Positions 35,388-45,096 are shown, numbered from the stretch's first letter. The stretch: 50,797 bases of DNA from Betaproteobacteria bacterium (GCA_025363575.1 JANYDM010000026.1:1-50797); one strand, 5' to 3'. Program-made: numbers and translations. The notes: generated by a model not told the origin, from the sequence alone.

Positions 35388-38066
35388 ATGAAACGCATGT
35401 TGTTTAACGCGACGCAGTCCGAAGAGCTGCGCGTAGCAATCGTAGATGGCCAGAAGCTGCTCGATCTGGACATTGAATCCGCAGGCAAAGAGCAGCGTAA
35501 AAGCAATATTTACAAAGGCGTCATCACGCGAGTCGAGCCCAGCCTCGAAGCGGCCTTTGTCGATTACGGCAGCGAACGCCACGGTTTTCTCCCCTTCAAG
35601 GAAGTTGCCCGCGCCTACTTCAAGCCCGGCATAGACGTTGCCCGCGCAGGAATCAAGGACGCGCTGCGCGAAGGCCAGGAACTCATCGTGCAAGTCGACA
35701 AGGACGAGCGCGGGACGAAAGGCGCTGCCCTCACCACGTTCATCAGCCTGGCCGGACGTTATCTGGTGCTGATGCCCAACAACCCGCGCGGCGGCGGCGT
35801 ATCGCGCCGCGTTGAAGGGGAAGAACGCGCTGAGCTGCGCGAAACCATCGATCAGCTCGAAGTTCCCGCTGGCATGAGCGTCATCGCCCGCACTGCCGGC
35901 ATCGGCCGCAACGCCGAGGAGCTCGGCTGGGATTTAAACTACCTCCTGCAACTGTGGCGCGAGATCGAGAACGCGTCCACCGGCCAGAACGGCGCCTTCC
36001 TCATTTATCAGGAATCGAGCCTCGTCATCCGCGCCATTCGCGACCACTTCTCGCAGGACATCGGCGAGATCCTGATCGACACCGAAGACATCTACGAGCA
36101 AGCCAAAGCCTTCATGGGCCACGTGATGCCCGCCAACGTTAATCGCGTGAAGCTCTATAAAGACGATGTGCCGCTATTTTCGCGTTTCCAGATCGAGCAC
36201 CAGATCGAAACTGCGTTTTCGCGGCAGGTCTCGTTGCCTTCCGGCGGCGCCATTGTGATCGACCACACCGAAGCGCTGGTTTCAATCGACGTCAACTCGG
36301 CGCGCTCGACGCGTGGGGCCGACATCGAAGAGACCGCATTTCGCACCAATCTCGAAGCCTCCGACGAGCTTGCGCGCCAATTGCGCCTGCGTGACCTGGG
36401 CGGCCTGATCGTCATCGACTATATCGACATGGAAAGCGGCCGCAACCAGCGCGAAGTCGAAAACCGCCTGCGCGATGCATTGCACGTCGATCGTGCGCGC
36501 GTGCAGACCGGCAAGATTTCGCGCTTCGGCCTGCTCGAGTTGTCACGCCAGCGGCTGCGCCCTGCACTCGCCGAGGGCAGCCATATCCCCTGCCCGCGTT
36601 GCCATGGAACAGGCCATATCCGCGGTATCGAATCCACCGCGCTGCACATCCTGCGTATCCTGCAGGAGGAAGCGATGAAGGAAAACACCGGCGCCGTGCA
36701 TGCACAAGTACCGGTTGACGTCGCGACATACCTGCTCAATGAGAAGCGCGCCGAGTTCCACTCGATCGAGCAGCGGCTCAAAGTCAACGTCGTGCTGATC
36801 CCGAACATTCACCTTGAGACGCCGAACTACACCATTACGCGCCTCAAGCACGAGGAATTGAATCAGGCCGACCTGCCGCCGCCGAGCTACGAGATGGTCG
36901 CAGTGCCCGAAAAAACGGATTCCGGCCTGCCCTCCGCGCAGACGGAGCCGGCCACCCCGCGGCCGGAAGCTGTCGTCAAAGGCATCACGCCCTCGCAGCC
37001 GGCGCCTATCGTCGATCACACGCCGAAGCCGGTCGAGATCGTTGCCGAAGCGGAGCCGTCGATCATCAGCAAGATTTTTGGTTTCTTCAAGCGGCCGGCA
37101 GCCCAGGCCGTTGCAGCCAAGCCGGCGATGACGCGCGAGCGTCCTGAGCGGGGCGAGCGCGCAGAGCGCGGCGCGCGCCGCGGCCGGCCGAATGGTCCTC
37201 GTCGCGACCATAAACGGGATGAACCGCGTGGCGACCGCCAGGCGAACGCGCCGCGCGGCGAAGGTGCTGCCGATAACGGGCAACGTCAACAGCAACGCGG
37301 TCGCAATAACGAGTCGCGTCCTCCGCGTGAGCCGCGTCCGCCGCGTGATCCGCAGCAAGAGCAGCAACGTCGCGATCGTCAGCAGGCGCGTCCTCCGCGT
37401 CCCGAAACGAGCGATCAGCAATCGGCAGAACCTGGCGCAATTGCGAACCCGAACGCGAACCCAAGCGGAGAGCAACGCCCGCGCGCTGAAGGCGAAGGCC
37501 GCGGCCGGCGTCGCCGCGGCGGACGCGGCGGTCGTGATCGCGGGGAGCGGCAGGATGCGCAGAACAGGGGCGAATCCAGTCCGCAACAGTCAGTAACGTC
37601 GAACTACGCCGGTGACGACAGTGGAATTTCAACCTCTTCGGTTGAGCATGCCACGCAGGACTTTGCCGCACCACAACCGGTTGAAGCAACGCAGTTGCCG
37701 CAAGTTCCACACGTGCCGGTTCCAGCACCCGCTTACGAACCCTCGCCTGTGGTGCCGGTCCAGGAGCCTGTTGCTGAACGGCAAGAAGCAGCGGCGGAGC
37801 CGCATATGCAAGCCGAGCGCGAGGTGGAACGCGTTATTGAGCATGTTTCCGCTGCACCGCCGGCTATCCCCGCGGCCGTGATCCAGGCGACCGCAAAACC
37901 TGTAGTGCTGCCGGCTGACCTGATGCTGGTGGAAACCGACGCCGAGAAATTGCGCGCAGCGGCCAGCAAGGTGGAGCCGCCCGCGCCGCCGCGCCCTCCG
38001 CGCGTGCGTCCGCCGCTACCGCCTGTCGTTAACGAACCGTTGGCGCAAGTCGAGACAAGAAAGTAG
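35388..38066 (+). CDS. rne: ribonuclease E
   Basis: 892 residues from ATG 35388 (GTG 35361 has no better site). Order of domains: S1 RNA-binding (about 36-118), 5'-sensor and RNase H-like region, DNase-I-like catalytic part with metal aspartates D301 ([11 protein letters not shown]) and D344 ([11 protein letters not shown]), and the zinc link C402/C405 (CPRCHGTG) that holds the tetramer. A long disordered tail begins near 500. It holds an amphipathic helix [12 protein letters not shown] (559-570), probably membrane-binding, an Arg/Gly/Pro-rich RNA-binding stretch (about 582-730) and a Pro-rich end. It cleaves mRNA and precursor RNA and scaffolds the degradosome. Confidence 0.96.
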   Translation: MKRMLFNATQSEELRVAIVDGQKLLDLDIESAGKEQRKSNIYKGVITRVEPSLEAAFVDYGSERHGFLPFKEVARAYFKPGIDVARAGIKDALREGQELIVQVDKDERGTKGAALTTFISLAGRYLVLMPNNPRGGGVSRRVEGEERAELRETIDQLEVPAGMSVIARTAGIGRNAEELGWDLNYLLQLWREIENASTGQNGAFLIYQESSLVIRAIRDHFSQDIGEILIDTEDIYEQAKAFMGHVMPANVNRVKLYKDDVPLFSRFQIEHQIETAFSRQVSLPSGGAIVIDHTEALVSIDVNSARSTRGADIEETAFRTNLEASDELARQLRLRDLGGLIVIDYIDMESGRNQREVENRLRDALHVDRARVQTGKISRFGLLELSRQRLRPALAEGSHIPCPRCHGTGHIRGIESTALHILRILQEEAMKENTGAVHAQVPVDVATYLLNEKRAEFHSIEQRLKVNVVLIPNIHLETPNYTITRLKHEELNQADLPPPSYEMVAVPEKTDSGLPSAQTEPATPRPEAVVKGITPSQPAPIVDHTPKPVEIVAEAEPSIISKIFGFFKRPAAQAVAAKPAMTRERPERGERAERGARRGRPNGPRRDHKRDEPRGDRQANAPRGEGAADNGQRQQQRGRNNESRPPREPRPPRDPQQEQQRRDRQQARPPRPETSDQQSAEPGAIANPNANPSGEQRPRAEGEGRGRRRRGGRGGRDRGERQDAQNRGESSPQQSVTSNYAGDDSGISTSSVEHATQDFAAPQPVEATQLPQVPHVPVPAPAYEPSPVVPVQEPVAERQEAAAEPHMQAEREVERVIEHVSAAPPAIPAAVIQATAKPVVLPADLMLVETDAEKLRAAASKVEPPAPPRPPRVRPPLPPVVNEPLAQVETRK

Positions 38067-38074
38067 CACTCATA

Positions 38075-38104
38075 AAAATGCCGGGACCCTCCCGGCATTT
38101 TTTT
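38075..38104. terminator. bidirectional intrinsic terminator
   Basis: AAAATGCCGGGA-CCC-TCCCGGCATTTT followed by TTT on the plus strand and preceded by A-rich sequence for the minus strand. It ends both rne and the phosphatase gene, which run towards each other. Confidence 0.92.
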
Positions 38105-38594
38105 ATTCGCGGCCCGGCGGCCTCAATCGCACGACGAGGCTTTCGCTAACCGCTTCTATCACATCGAGCACCTGTTTGAACCCGTCGGCACCGCCGTAGT
38201 ACGGGTCGGGAACTTCGCGCCCCGCATATTCGCCATGAAAATCGCAAAACAGCGCGAGCTTATGCGCATGCTGATTGGGGCATGCCGCTTCGAGCAGCGA
38301 AAGATTGTGTCTATCCATCGCGATTACATGATCGAACCGCTCGAAATCCTGTAGTGCGACTTTGCGCCCGCGCAAATTGCTCATGTCGTAGCCGCGGCCT
38401 GCGGCGGTTTGTAGCGCGCGCTGATCCGGCGGTTCGCCGACGTGATAGCCATGCGTGCCGGCGGAATCGCATTCGATTACATTCTGGAGCCGGGCACGTG
38501 ATATCGCTCGCCTGAACACGACTTCGGCGGTCGGCGAGCGGCAGATATTGCCCATACAGACAAACAGCACTTTTATTTTTCGATTGTTTTGCAT
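38103..38594 (-). CDS. low-molecular-weight protein tyrosine phosphatase
   Basis: 163 residues. The P-loop CMGNICRSP starts at C13 with R19, and the acid is in VPDPYYGG near residue 130. It removes phosphate from tyrosine, often on exopolysaccharide kinases; no such kinase is near. Standing next to rne is a common betaproteobacterial arrangement. Confidence 0.94.
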   Translation of the reverse strand: MQNNRKIKVLFVCMGNICRSPTAEVVFRRAISRARLQNVIECDSAGTHGYHVGEPPDQRALQTAAGRGYDMSNLRGRKVALQDFERFDHVIAMDRHNLSLLEAACPNQHAHKLALFCDFHGEYAGREVPDPYYGGADGFKQVLDVIEAVSESLVVRLRPPGRE

Positions 38595-38700
38595 AAGCCG
38601 GCCTGGAACCGTAGGCTCGCTCTACCGCAATGTTATCGAGGTGGAATTCTATTCTTTTCTCGCAGCTTCGAATGTGCAAACAAATACGCTTGAACTTTAC

Positions 38701-39024
38701 ATGCGGGCGGCCATCCAACCAACCATGTCTACACAACCACGCATGACGACACGTTTCCTTCCTTCGAGTCTGCTCGGTCGGTTATTGGCGGCGCTGATTG
38801 CCGCCGGTTTCATGGTGGTTGCGCTGTTTTTCGTTGCGTTTGCATTGATGGGAATAGCGATAGTCGCTGCTACTCTCGCGGGCAGACTCTGGTGGCTGCG
38901 CAGGCAGCTAAGGGCGCAACACGACAGGCATGTAATAGAAGGATCCTATTCGGTCGAACCGGCCGCGCGTGTCGGCCATGCCGATACTGCGCACAGCAAG
39001 GATCCGCCCGTACAGCGCAACTAA
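38701..39024 (+). CDS. small inner-membrane protein
   Basis: 107 residues if started at ATG 38701 (later ATGs at 38725 and 38743 are possible). One long hydrophobic helix (LLGRLLAALIAAGFMVVALFF, continuing to AIVAATLAG) probably forms a hairpin or two passes, then WWLRRQLRAQ and VIEGSYSV. The VIEG(E/S)Y ending recurs in small proteins of betaproteobacteria beside the phosphatase gene; function is unknown. Confidence 0.6.
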   Translation: MRAAIQPTMSTQPRMTTRFLPSSLLGRLLAALIAAGFMVVALFFVAFALMGIAIVAATLAGRLWWLRRQLRAQHDRHVIEGSYSVEPAARVGHADTAHSKDPPVQRN

Positions 39025-39041
39025 AGACCTGCGCCGCGCAT

Positions 39042-39992
39042 CTATTTATCGGTCGGGCGCACCACGTAATCGACCTTGCCTGTTCCATATTTGCGCGCGA
39101 GCTGATCATCGGGCAGAAATTGTGCTTCGAGTTCTGCGATTTTGGAATAACCCATCAGGTCCGTAATTTCTTCCATGCCGTAGAGCAGGTCCGGCCGGTC
39201 GTGGAGCGTGCCATTTTCGACATGGTCGCGCATCAATTCCAGCGCCTTATGCATGCCCATTAGCGCGGCTGACGGCAGCATGCGCGCCATCGTCACGCGC
39301 GCAACGCCGATTTCAGCGAGGCGCCTGACCGGTATGAGCGGCGTCGTCGGGCGCGAGCGTATGCCGAAACCGATATTGACGCTGACTGGCGCCTCGACCG
39401 CATCGACAAACCGCCTGATCTGCTCCTCGGAATCAACGGCATCCGGAAACACCATATCGGCGCCCGCCTTGATGTAAAGGCGGGCCCGCTCGATTGCTTT
39501 GTCGAGGCCCTCCACCGCGATCGCGTCGGTCCGTGCGTTGATGATGAAGTCCGGATCTTTTTTGGCTTTGACGGCGGCCTCGATTTTTTTCGCCATCTCC
39601 TGCGCGCTGATGAGCTCCTTGCCCTGCATGTGGCCGCAGCGTTTCGGGCTGACCTGGTCCTCGATATTCATACCGGCCACGCCGGCTTCCTCGAAATACT
39701 CGACGGCGTGAAACACCGTGACGGGATTGCCGTACCCGGTCTCCGCGTCGGCCATCAACGGAATCGACAGGTTGCGTGCGATGTGGCGGCAGGCATCGAC
39801 GTTTTCCATCAGGGTGAGAATTCCGATATCCGGCTGGCTGAGGCGTGCGTTCGAAAATCCGCTGCCGCCGGTGGCCGCCGCCTTGAAGCCCATCTTCTCG
39901 ACCATGCGCGCACTGAGGCCGTCATAGACGCCAGGCGAAACGACGATGCCCTGTTTAAGCAGGGCGCGCATGACGGCAGCTTTGGTTTGCAT
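39042..39992 (-). CDS. isocitrate lyase/PEP mutase family enzyme
   Basis: 316 residues from ATG 39992, preceded by AAGGAAATCATC. TIM-barrel of the ICL/PEPM superfamily: GVYDGLSARMVEKMGF, LMADAETGYGN with the metal-binding aspartates, and the loop SPKRCGHMQGKEL, which equals the KKCGH catalytic loop of lyases, so C-C lyase activity (2-methylisocitrate lyase-like or oxaloacetate decarboxylase-like) is more likely than mutase. It is 14 nt downstream of a Bug gene and belongs to the UGSC selenoprotein operon; the substrate may be the acid bound by that Bug protein. Confidence 0.9.
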   Translation of the reverse strand: MQTKAAVMRALLKQGIVVSPGVYDGLSARMVEKMGFKAAATGGSGFSNARLSQPDIGILTLMENVDACRHIARNLSIPLMADAETGYGNPVTVFHAVEYFEEAGVAGMNIEDQVSPKRCGHMQGKELISAQEMAKKIEAAVKAKKDPDFIINARTDAIAVEGLDKAIERARLYIKAGADMVFPDAVDSEEQIRRFVDAVEAPVSVNIGFGIRSRPTTPLIPVRRLAEIGVARVTMARMLPSAALMGMHKALELMRDHVENGTLHDRPDLLYGMEEITDLMGYSKIAELEAQFLPDDQLARKYGTGKVDYVVRPTDK

Positions 39993-40006
39993 GATGATTT
40001 CCTTTG

Positions 40007-40990
40007 TCAGTTTGACGGCCGGACGTTCGCGCGTTTGATTACAGCCGTCCACACCTCAATTTCGTTGCGCAGGAACTGGCGCAACTCGTCCGGGGTATTT
40101 CCGATCGGGTCCGCGCCCTGCGCCAGCAATTGCTCAGTCACGGCCGGCGAACGCAGCGCTTGCGTTGCTGCAGCGTGCAGGGTGTCGACTATGGATGGGG
40201 CGGTACGTGCGGGCGCAAGCAACGCATACCAGGAGCTTGCGCGAAAACCCGGCAGAGACGCAGCCTCGGCGACCGTCGGCACGTCAGGGACAGCACGGGA
40301 TCTAGCTGCGCTGGTCACCGCCAGAGCGCGCAACTGGCCCGAGCGCACATGCGGCAGCGCAGGCAGCGTGCTGGTGCAGAGCATCTGGATTTGTGCGCCG
40401 AGCAGATCAATCAATGCCTGGCTGGCGCCTTTGTACGGCACATGCGTCATGCTGATGCCGGTCTTGAGGCTTAACAGTTCAACTGCGAGGTGGCCGCTCG
40501 TGCCCTGCCCCGACGATCCGTAAATTACGCGTTGCGGTTTTGATTTTGCGAGCTCGATCAATTCGCGCAAACTGGCGATGGGCAGCGAGGCGGGAACGAC
40601 GACTATCAACGGCGTATCGACCGCCAGGGTGACCGGCGCGAAATCGTTGACCGGATCGAACGGCAGCTTTCCTAGCAGCCCGGGATTCGTCGCATGCGCG
40701 GTCGCGACCAGCACCAGCGTGTAACCATCGGGATTCGCATGCGCGGCCAGATCGGTGCCAAGTACAGTGCCCGCGCCCGGACGCGTATCGATGACGAATT
40801 GCGTATTCAAGCGCCTGCCCATCGCGTTGCCCAGCAAGCGCGCGATGATATCGGCGGCGCCGCCTGCTGAAAAAGGCACAATCAGGCGGATCGGACGTAA
40901 CGGGAATGCGTCCGCAGCAAGTGGGCAGGAAAATACGCCGAGCAAAGCAACTCCCGCGCTCCACGCTTGCCATCTGTCGACGATACGCAT
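40007..40990 (-). CDS. Bug-family solute-binding protein (TTT system) 4
   Basis: 327 residues with leader WSAGVALLGVFSCPLAADA before FPLRPIRLIVPFSAGGAAD. Other marks: TRPGAGTVLGTDLAAHANPDGYT and HVPYKGASQALIDLLGAQI. Second gene of a three-gene operon: 12 nt after the UGSC selenoprotein and 14 nt before the lyase. Such spacing suggests these three act on one compound. Confidence 0.95.
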   Translation of the reverse strand: MRIVDRWQAWSAGVALLGVFSCPLAADAFPLRPIRLIVPFSAGGAADIIARLLGNAMGRRLNTQFVIDTRPGAGTVLGTDLAAHANPDGYTLVLVATAHATNPGLLGKLPFDPVNDFAPVTLAVDTPLIVVVPASLPIASLRELIELAKSKPQRVIYGSSGQGTSGHLAVELLSLKTGISMTHVPYKGASQALIDLLGAQIQMLCTSTLPALPHVRSGQLRALAVTSAARSRAVPDVPTVAEAASLPGFRASSWYALLAPARTAPSIVDTLHAAATQALRSPAVTEQLLAQGADPIGNTPDELRQFLRNEIEVWTAVIKRANVRPSN

Positions 40991-41002
40991 CAGCGTCGAC
41001 GT

Positions 41003-42622
41003 TTATTCAGTAAGCTCAATCTCTTTCGTTACCGAGCGCGTATAGGCGGATACCGGCAGGAACACCGAGTGCGATCCGGGGCCGCCGGCTACGACGATAG
41101 TCAGATCTTCCGGTTTCTCCGATATCGGCAGTATGGTGTCGGCAACGATCTCGCCGAGTTCGGCCTTGCGTGCAGTAGCCATGCGATCGAACTCACTGCC
41201 TTTATGGCGCCCCGCGCGCATCTTGGAGGCTTCCCACAGGCGGCGCTTGACCTCGGCCTTGTCCCAACCCTCGCGATTAAAAAGATTAGCGTGCTGCGGC
41301 GACAGGATGATGAAAGGTGCGCCAGCGTGAATGTAATCACTGCTCGCCGGGTATTGCATGGTGTCACCTATCATGGCGATCACCTCTTCGCCTTTGCGCG
41401 CGGTCATGTTCATGCTCCAGGTGCCGAGCACGCCGCCTACCGTCACGGTATTCGCGTCTTTGGCAAAGCCACGCTCGACATGCAAAGGCTCCCATGGGCT
41501 CGCTTCTTCATTCTCGGCGCAGCAGAAGCTGTATTTTCCCGGCTGCCCCTGTGTTGCCTTGTCCATTTCGCCCGGCAATGCGCCACCGATGTTTTGCAAT
41601 ATCAGGCGCAACGCGCGGCCCAGCGTGGCGTTCGCCCACGCGCCCTGGCCGAGACAGCCGGCCCCGCCATTGACTTCGAGCCAGCGCGCAATCGGGCCGT
41701 TGACGATCAGCCAGATTGCGGCGGGGTTCGTAGTGGCCTGCATTGCCTGCAGATGAAACTTCGGCGTCGCGACGGCCTCGGCGGCGGCGATCAACACCGG
41801 CAGATATTCGGGAAAGCAACCGGCCATCACGGCCTGGATTGCGATGTATTCGACAGTCGCCGCGCCCATGCCTGGAGCGATGGTCGCGACAACTTCGTGC
41901 GGTGCGCGCTTGGTATGACGCAGCATGCGTTCGACGGCCTCTTGAGTCGGTGCAACGATAGGCAGCCCGTCACCCCAGCGCCATTTCATGTAGAGCTTGT
42001 TCAGTTCGCTCAAGTCTTCGGGCGCTTCCATCAACTTGGCGCGCGCGATAACAGGCGGCGCTGCAGTCGCTGCAGTCGACTTGCCGGAGGCGGACTCGCA
42101 CAGCAGGCGCGCGATATCGGCAGCGCAACTCGCCGCGATACTCCTGACTTCTTCGCGCGAGCGAGTGCCGAACGGGTGCGGAATGACGGCGATAGGCAGA
42201 TCAGGCGAGCCCAGGGCTCTCTGTTGCGCGCGGCCGAGCCCGATGAAACTTTGTGAGCAGACGGTCAGCGACGCCTTATCGCGCTTCGCCACTTCTACAC
42301 TGTCGTGGATACTCCACGACGTGCAAGACCCTCAATCACCGGAGCCGGTGATGACGGCATCGACCTGCGCAACGAGTTCGTTCATCACCGCTTCGGGCGC
42401 GCCCATCGACGCGCTTTTCTTGCGGCGCTTGACGACGCTTTTCACGCCGTGCTGCTCGACCAGGATCTGCGCCAGGTCGTCGACCAGCAGGCTGAAATTG
42501 GGTTTTGAATTGTCGATGAAGCCGATGGTCTTGCCGGCGAGGCTGTCCAGCGCCTGGCGCGATTCGCGCTGCTGCGTAAGACAAGGCGCGACGGGTTCAT
42601 ACACGAGCAAGCTGCCTGACAT
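41003..42622 (-). CDS. UGSC-family selenoprotein (in-frame TGA read as Sec)
   Basis: 539 codons as one gene. The ribosome site GAGGAG is 5 bases before ATG 42622. Codons 1-96 (...SLAGKTIGFIDNSKPNFSLLV... AVITGSGD) end at TGA 42334-42332, and the same frame goes on as GSCTSWSIHDSVEVAKRDKASL, giving U97-G-S-C100, the motif that names the family. A hairpin fitting a bacterial SECIS follows. Residues about 130-539 form a second, larger domain (WRWGDGLPIVAPT, MGAATVEYIAIQAVMAGCFPEYLP, GGVLGTWSMNMTARKGEE) of unknown function. The Sec-x-x-Cys pair suggests a redox role. An ordinary gene finder would report two proteins of 96 and 429 aa, the second with a false GTG start at 42292. The biochemical function of the family is unknown. 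Confidence 0.9.
42302..42320 (-). promoter_or_regulatory. bacterial SECIS hairpin
   Basis: On the minus strand, 11 nt after the TGA, GTCGTGGA-GTA-TCCACGAC forms a perfect 8-bp stem with a GUA loop; three more pairs (CAC with GTG) extend it below one bulged A. The first loop base is G and lies 20 nt after the TGA. Both properties fit the known bacterial SECIS model (loop G, loop 16-37 nt from the codon), the site where SelB binds. Confidence 0.85.
42332..42334 (-). other. selenocysteine codon TGA (residue 97)
   Basis: In-frame TGA between ...TGSGD and GSCTSWSIHD. The downstream frame stays open for 442 codons with family-conserved sequence, so this is recoding rather than a stop. Confidence 0.88.
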
Positions 42623-42678
42623 GGGTACTCCTCAATCATTCTGCGGGCGGGAAATTCAACTCGAACTTAATCGAAAAC

Positions 42679-42707
42679 TTGCCTCTGCGCAACAAGCCAT
42701 GCATAGT
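42679..42707 (+). promoter_or_regulatory. promoter candidate for Bug 5 in the divergent control region
   Basis: TTGCCT (42679-42684), 17-bp spacer, CATAGT (42702-42707), 24 bp before the Bug start. The 109-bp gap must also hold the promoter of the UGSC operon on the other strand. Confidence 0.3.
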
Positions 42708-42731
42708 CGCGGCCTTATCGAGAGGAGGCGC

Positions 42732-43715
42732 ATGAAGTGGAAATCGAATAAAGTTGGACGCGCGCTGACACTTGTGCTGACGCTGACAAGTGTTGTCACA
42801 ATGCATGCGCAGGCCGCTGATTTTCCCGTTCACCCTGTCCGCATCGTAGTGCCTTCAACGCCGGGTGGCGCGCTCGATATTCTTGCGCGCATGCTGTCGC
42901 AAAAGCTGCCGCAAGCCTGGGGCCAGCCCCTGGTCATCGACAACCGCGCGGGTGCCGGCGGCATCATAGGTACAGAAATTGTCGCCAAATCCGATCCGGA
43001 TGGACATACGCTGCTGGTGGTGGCACTGGGTTATGCCGCCAATCCTTTTCTCTACGAAAAACTGCCTTATCGCACCCCGCAGGATTTCGCGGCGATCACC
43101 GTACTTGCGTCACAGCCCAACGTGCTCGTGGTGCATCCGTCGATCGCTGCGACCTCGCTGCGCGAACTGATTGCACTGGCCAAGGCGAAAGCAGGCGGTC
43201 TCGCTTATGGCACTTCGGGCATCGGCACTAGCGGACATCTCGCGATGGAATTATTCAAACGCATGGCGGGCGTCGACATGATCTCGGTGCCGTACAAGGG
43301 CGCTGGCGCATCGAACGCCGCGCTGGTGGCGGGACAAGTGCAGGTGTTGTCAACCGCGCTCGGGGCCGCGCTGCCTTTCATAAAATCCGGCCGGCTGCGC
43401 GCAATCGCCGTCCTTGGCGCGAAACGCACCCAGGTCGCGCCGGAAATTCCGACTGCAGTGGAATCGGGAATGCCGGGATACATAGTGGATGGCTGGTTCG
43501 CGGCCCTGGCGCCGAGCAAAACTCCGGCGCGCGTGATTGACCGCCTGCAGACAGACTTTGCCGCCGTCTACAAGATGCCGGATGTCGCAGAGCGGCTTAC
43601 ATCCGGCGGATTTGAGGCGGGTAGCATGACGCCCCGCGAAACGACTGCGTTCATCGCCGCTGAAATGGCGAAATGGGGCAAACTCATCAAGGAAGCCGGC
43701 ATCAAGGGCGAGTGA
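42732..43715 (+). CDS. Bug-family solute-binding protein (TTT system) 5
   Basis: 327 residues; ATG 42732 after AGAGGAGG. The open frame starts at 41997 but that part is antisense to the selenoprotein. Leader RALTLVLTLTSVVTMHAQA, then ADFPVHPVRIVVPSTPGG; note STPGGALD instead of the usual acidic PGGxxD spacing. Also NRAGAGGIIGTEIVAKSDPDGHT and SVPYKGAGASNAALVAGQV. Divergent from the UGSC selenoprotein gene by 109 bp, so probably co-regulated. Confidence 0.95.
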   Translation: MKWKSNKVGRALTLVLTLTSVVTMHAQAADFPVHPVRIVVPSTPGGALDILARMLSQKLPQAWGQPLVIDNRAGAGGIIGTEIVAKSDPDGHTLLVVALGYAANPFLYEKLPYRTPQDFAAITVLASQPNVLVVHPSIAATSLRELIALAKAKAGGLAYGTSGIGTSGHLAMELFKRMAGVDMISVPYKGAGASNAALVAGQVQVLSTALGAALPFIKSGRLRAIAVLGAKRTQVAPEIPTAVESGMPGYIVDGWFAALAPSKTPARVIDRLQTDFAAVYKMPDVAERLTSGGFEAGSMTPRETTAFIAAEMAKWGKLIKEAGIKGE

Positions 43716-43721
43716 GCCCGT

Positions 43722-43735
43722 CCGTCTTTCGACGG
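43722..43735. terminator. short hairpin after Bug 5
   Basis: CCGTC-TTTC-GACGG, six bases after the stop, without a T-run. A weak end signal between two convergent genes at most. Confidence 0.3.
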
Positions 43736-43794
43736 CGGAGTTATTGTCGACCGGCCAACTCCTAAATTGAAGTGCTGCTTGTTCTTCGCATTTG

Positions 43795-45096
43795 TCAGCT
43801 TTGAACGTAAGCCTTCTCTTGCGCCTCGCCGAGTTCGATCGGATGGGCCATCGCCTCATGCAATCGCGCCGTATCGAGTTCGCCTTCCCAGCGGCTGACG
43901 ACTATGGTTGCGACCCCGTTGCCTATCAGGTTGGTGAGCGCCCTGCACTCGCTCATGAACTTGTCGATGCCGACGATGATGGCCAGCGACTGAACCGGTA
44001 TGTCGGGAATTATCGACAGGGTCGCGGCAAGCGTGACGAATCCGGCGCCGGTCACCCCGGAGGCGCCCTTTGACGTCAGCATCGCGACGAGCAGAATAGT
44101 CAGTTCCTGGGTAAGGGTCAGCGGAGTGTTGGTGGCTTGCGCCAGAAACAGTGTCGCGAGCGTCATGTAAATGTTTGTTCCGTCCAGATTGAAACTGTAA
44201 CCGACGGGTATCACCAATCCGACGACGGAGCGCGACGCGCCCAGCCGTTCCATCTTCTGAATCATGTGGGGCAGTACCGTCTCCGATGAACTGGTGCCAA
44301 GGACGATCAGCAACTCGTCCTTGATGTAAGCAATAAACCGGAAAATGGAGAATCCGGAAAAACGGGCGATTGAACCGAGGACCAGGACCACGAATATCAG
44401 ACTCGTGCCGTAAAAAGTCAGTATCAATGCAAGCAGGTTCACCAGCGAATGGATGCCGTAAGCCCCTATCGTAAATGCCATTGCGCCAAACGCACCGATC
44501 GGAGCCAGTCGGACAACCATGCCGATTATGCGGAACATCGCCTTGCCGACATCGTCAATCGCGCCAGTGACCCGCTTGCCGACGTCGCCCATGCGAGCGA
44601 GCGCAAAGCCGGTGAGGATAGAAACCAGCAAAACCTGCAGCAGATCGCCTTTGGCGATAGCGTCGACGAATGTGTTTGGAATAATTGCCAGCAAGTGGGC
44701 AACGAAACCCTCTTCCCTGGCCCGCGCGACATAACCCACTACCGCCTTCGGGTCGAGCGTTGTCGCGTCAATATTGAATCCGCTGCCGGGGTGCACCAAT
44801 TCGCCCACGAGAAGACCGATGGCGAGAGCAACAGTCGATACCACCTCAAAGTAGACCAGCGCTTTGAGGCCGACGCGGCCCACCTTGGTCAAATCGCTCA
44901 TTGAAGCGATCCCGTGCACAACGGTGCAGAAAATGACCGGCGCGATCATCATCTTGATGAGCTGAATGAATCCGTCGCCAAGCGGTTTGAGCGCCGTGCC
45001 CGTCGTCGGAAACAAGAACCCGACCGCAATGCCGACTGCAATGGCGAGCAATACCTGAACGTACAGAATGCCGTACCACCGGCGGTTCGTGCTCAT
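43795..45096 (-). CDS. dctA: C4-dicarboxylate:cation symporter
   Basis: 433 residues, dicarboxylate/amino-acid:cation symporter family (SDF). Eight membrane helices plus two re-entrant loops. Signature segments: [15 protein letters not shown] (serine-rich loop HP1), [16 protein letters not shown] (NMDGT-like motif in TM7) and [28 protein letters not shown] (TM8). It imports succinate, fumarate and malate with protons or sodium. Convergent with the Bug 5 gene. Confidence 0.94.
   Translation of the reverse strand: MSTNRRWYGILYVQVLLAIAVGIAVGFLFPTTGTALKPLGDGFIQLIKMMIAPVIFCTVVHGIASMSDLTKVGRVGLKALVYFEVVSTVALAIGLLVGELVHPGSGFNIDATTLDPKAVVGYVARAREEGFVAHLLAIIPNTFVDAIAKGDLLQVLLVSILTGFALARMGDVGKRVTGAIDDVGKAMFRIIGMVVRLAPIGAFGAMAFTIGAYGIHSLVNLLALILTFYGTSLIFVVLVLGSIARFSGFSIFRFIAYIKDELLIVLGTSSSETVLPHMIQKMERLGASRSVVGLVIPVGYSFNLDGTNIYMTLATLFLAQATNTPLTLTQELTILLVAMLTSKGASGVTGAGFVTLAATLSIIPDIPVQSLAIIVGIDKFMSECRALTNLIGNGVATIVVSRWEGELDTARLHEAMAHPIELGEAQEKAYVQS

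Noticed and set aside
36543..37728. Long Arg/Leu/Ala-rich minus-strand frames opposite rne
   Set aside because: Mirror of the repetitive RNase E tail, no start signal or motif.
40967..42256. 429-codon open frame on the plus strand
   Set aside because: Antisense shadow of the UGSC selenoprotein; His/Arg/Gln-rich and without motifs.
42332..42622. Separate 96-aa gene before the 429-aa gene
   Set aside because: Same phase, UGSC motif across the TGA, and a SECIS-like hairpin show one recoded gene; the downstream GTG has no ribosome site.
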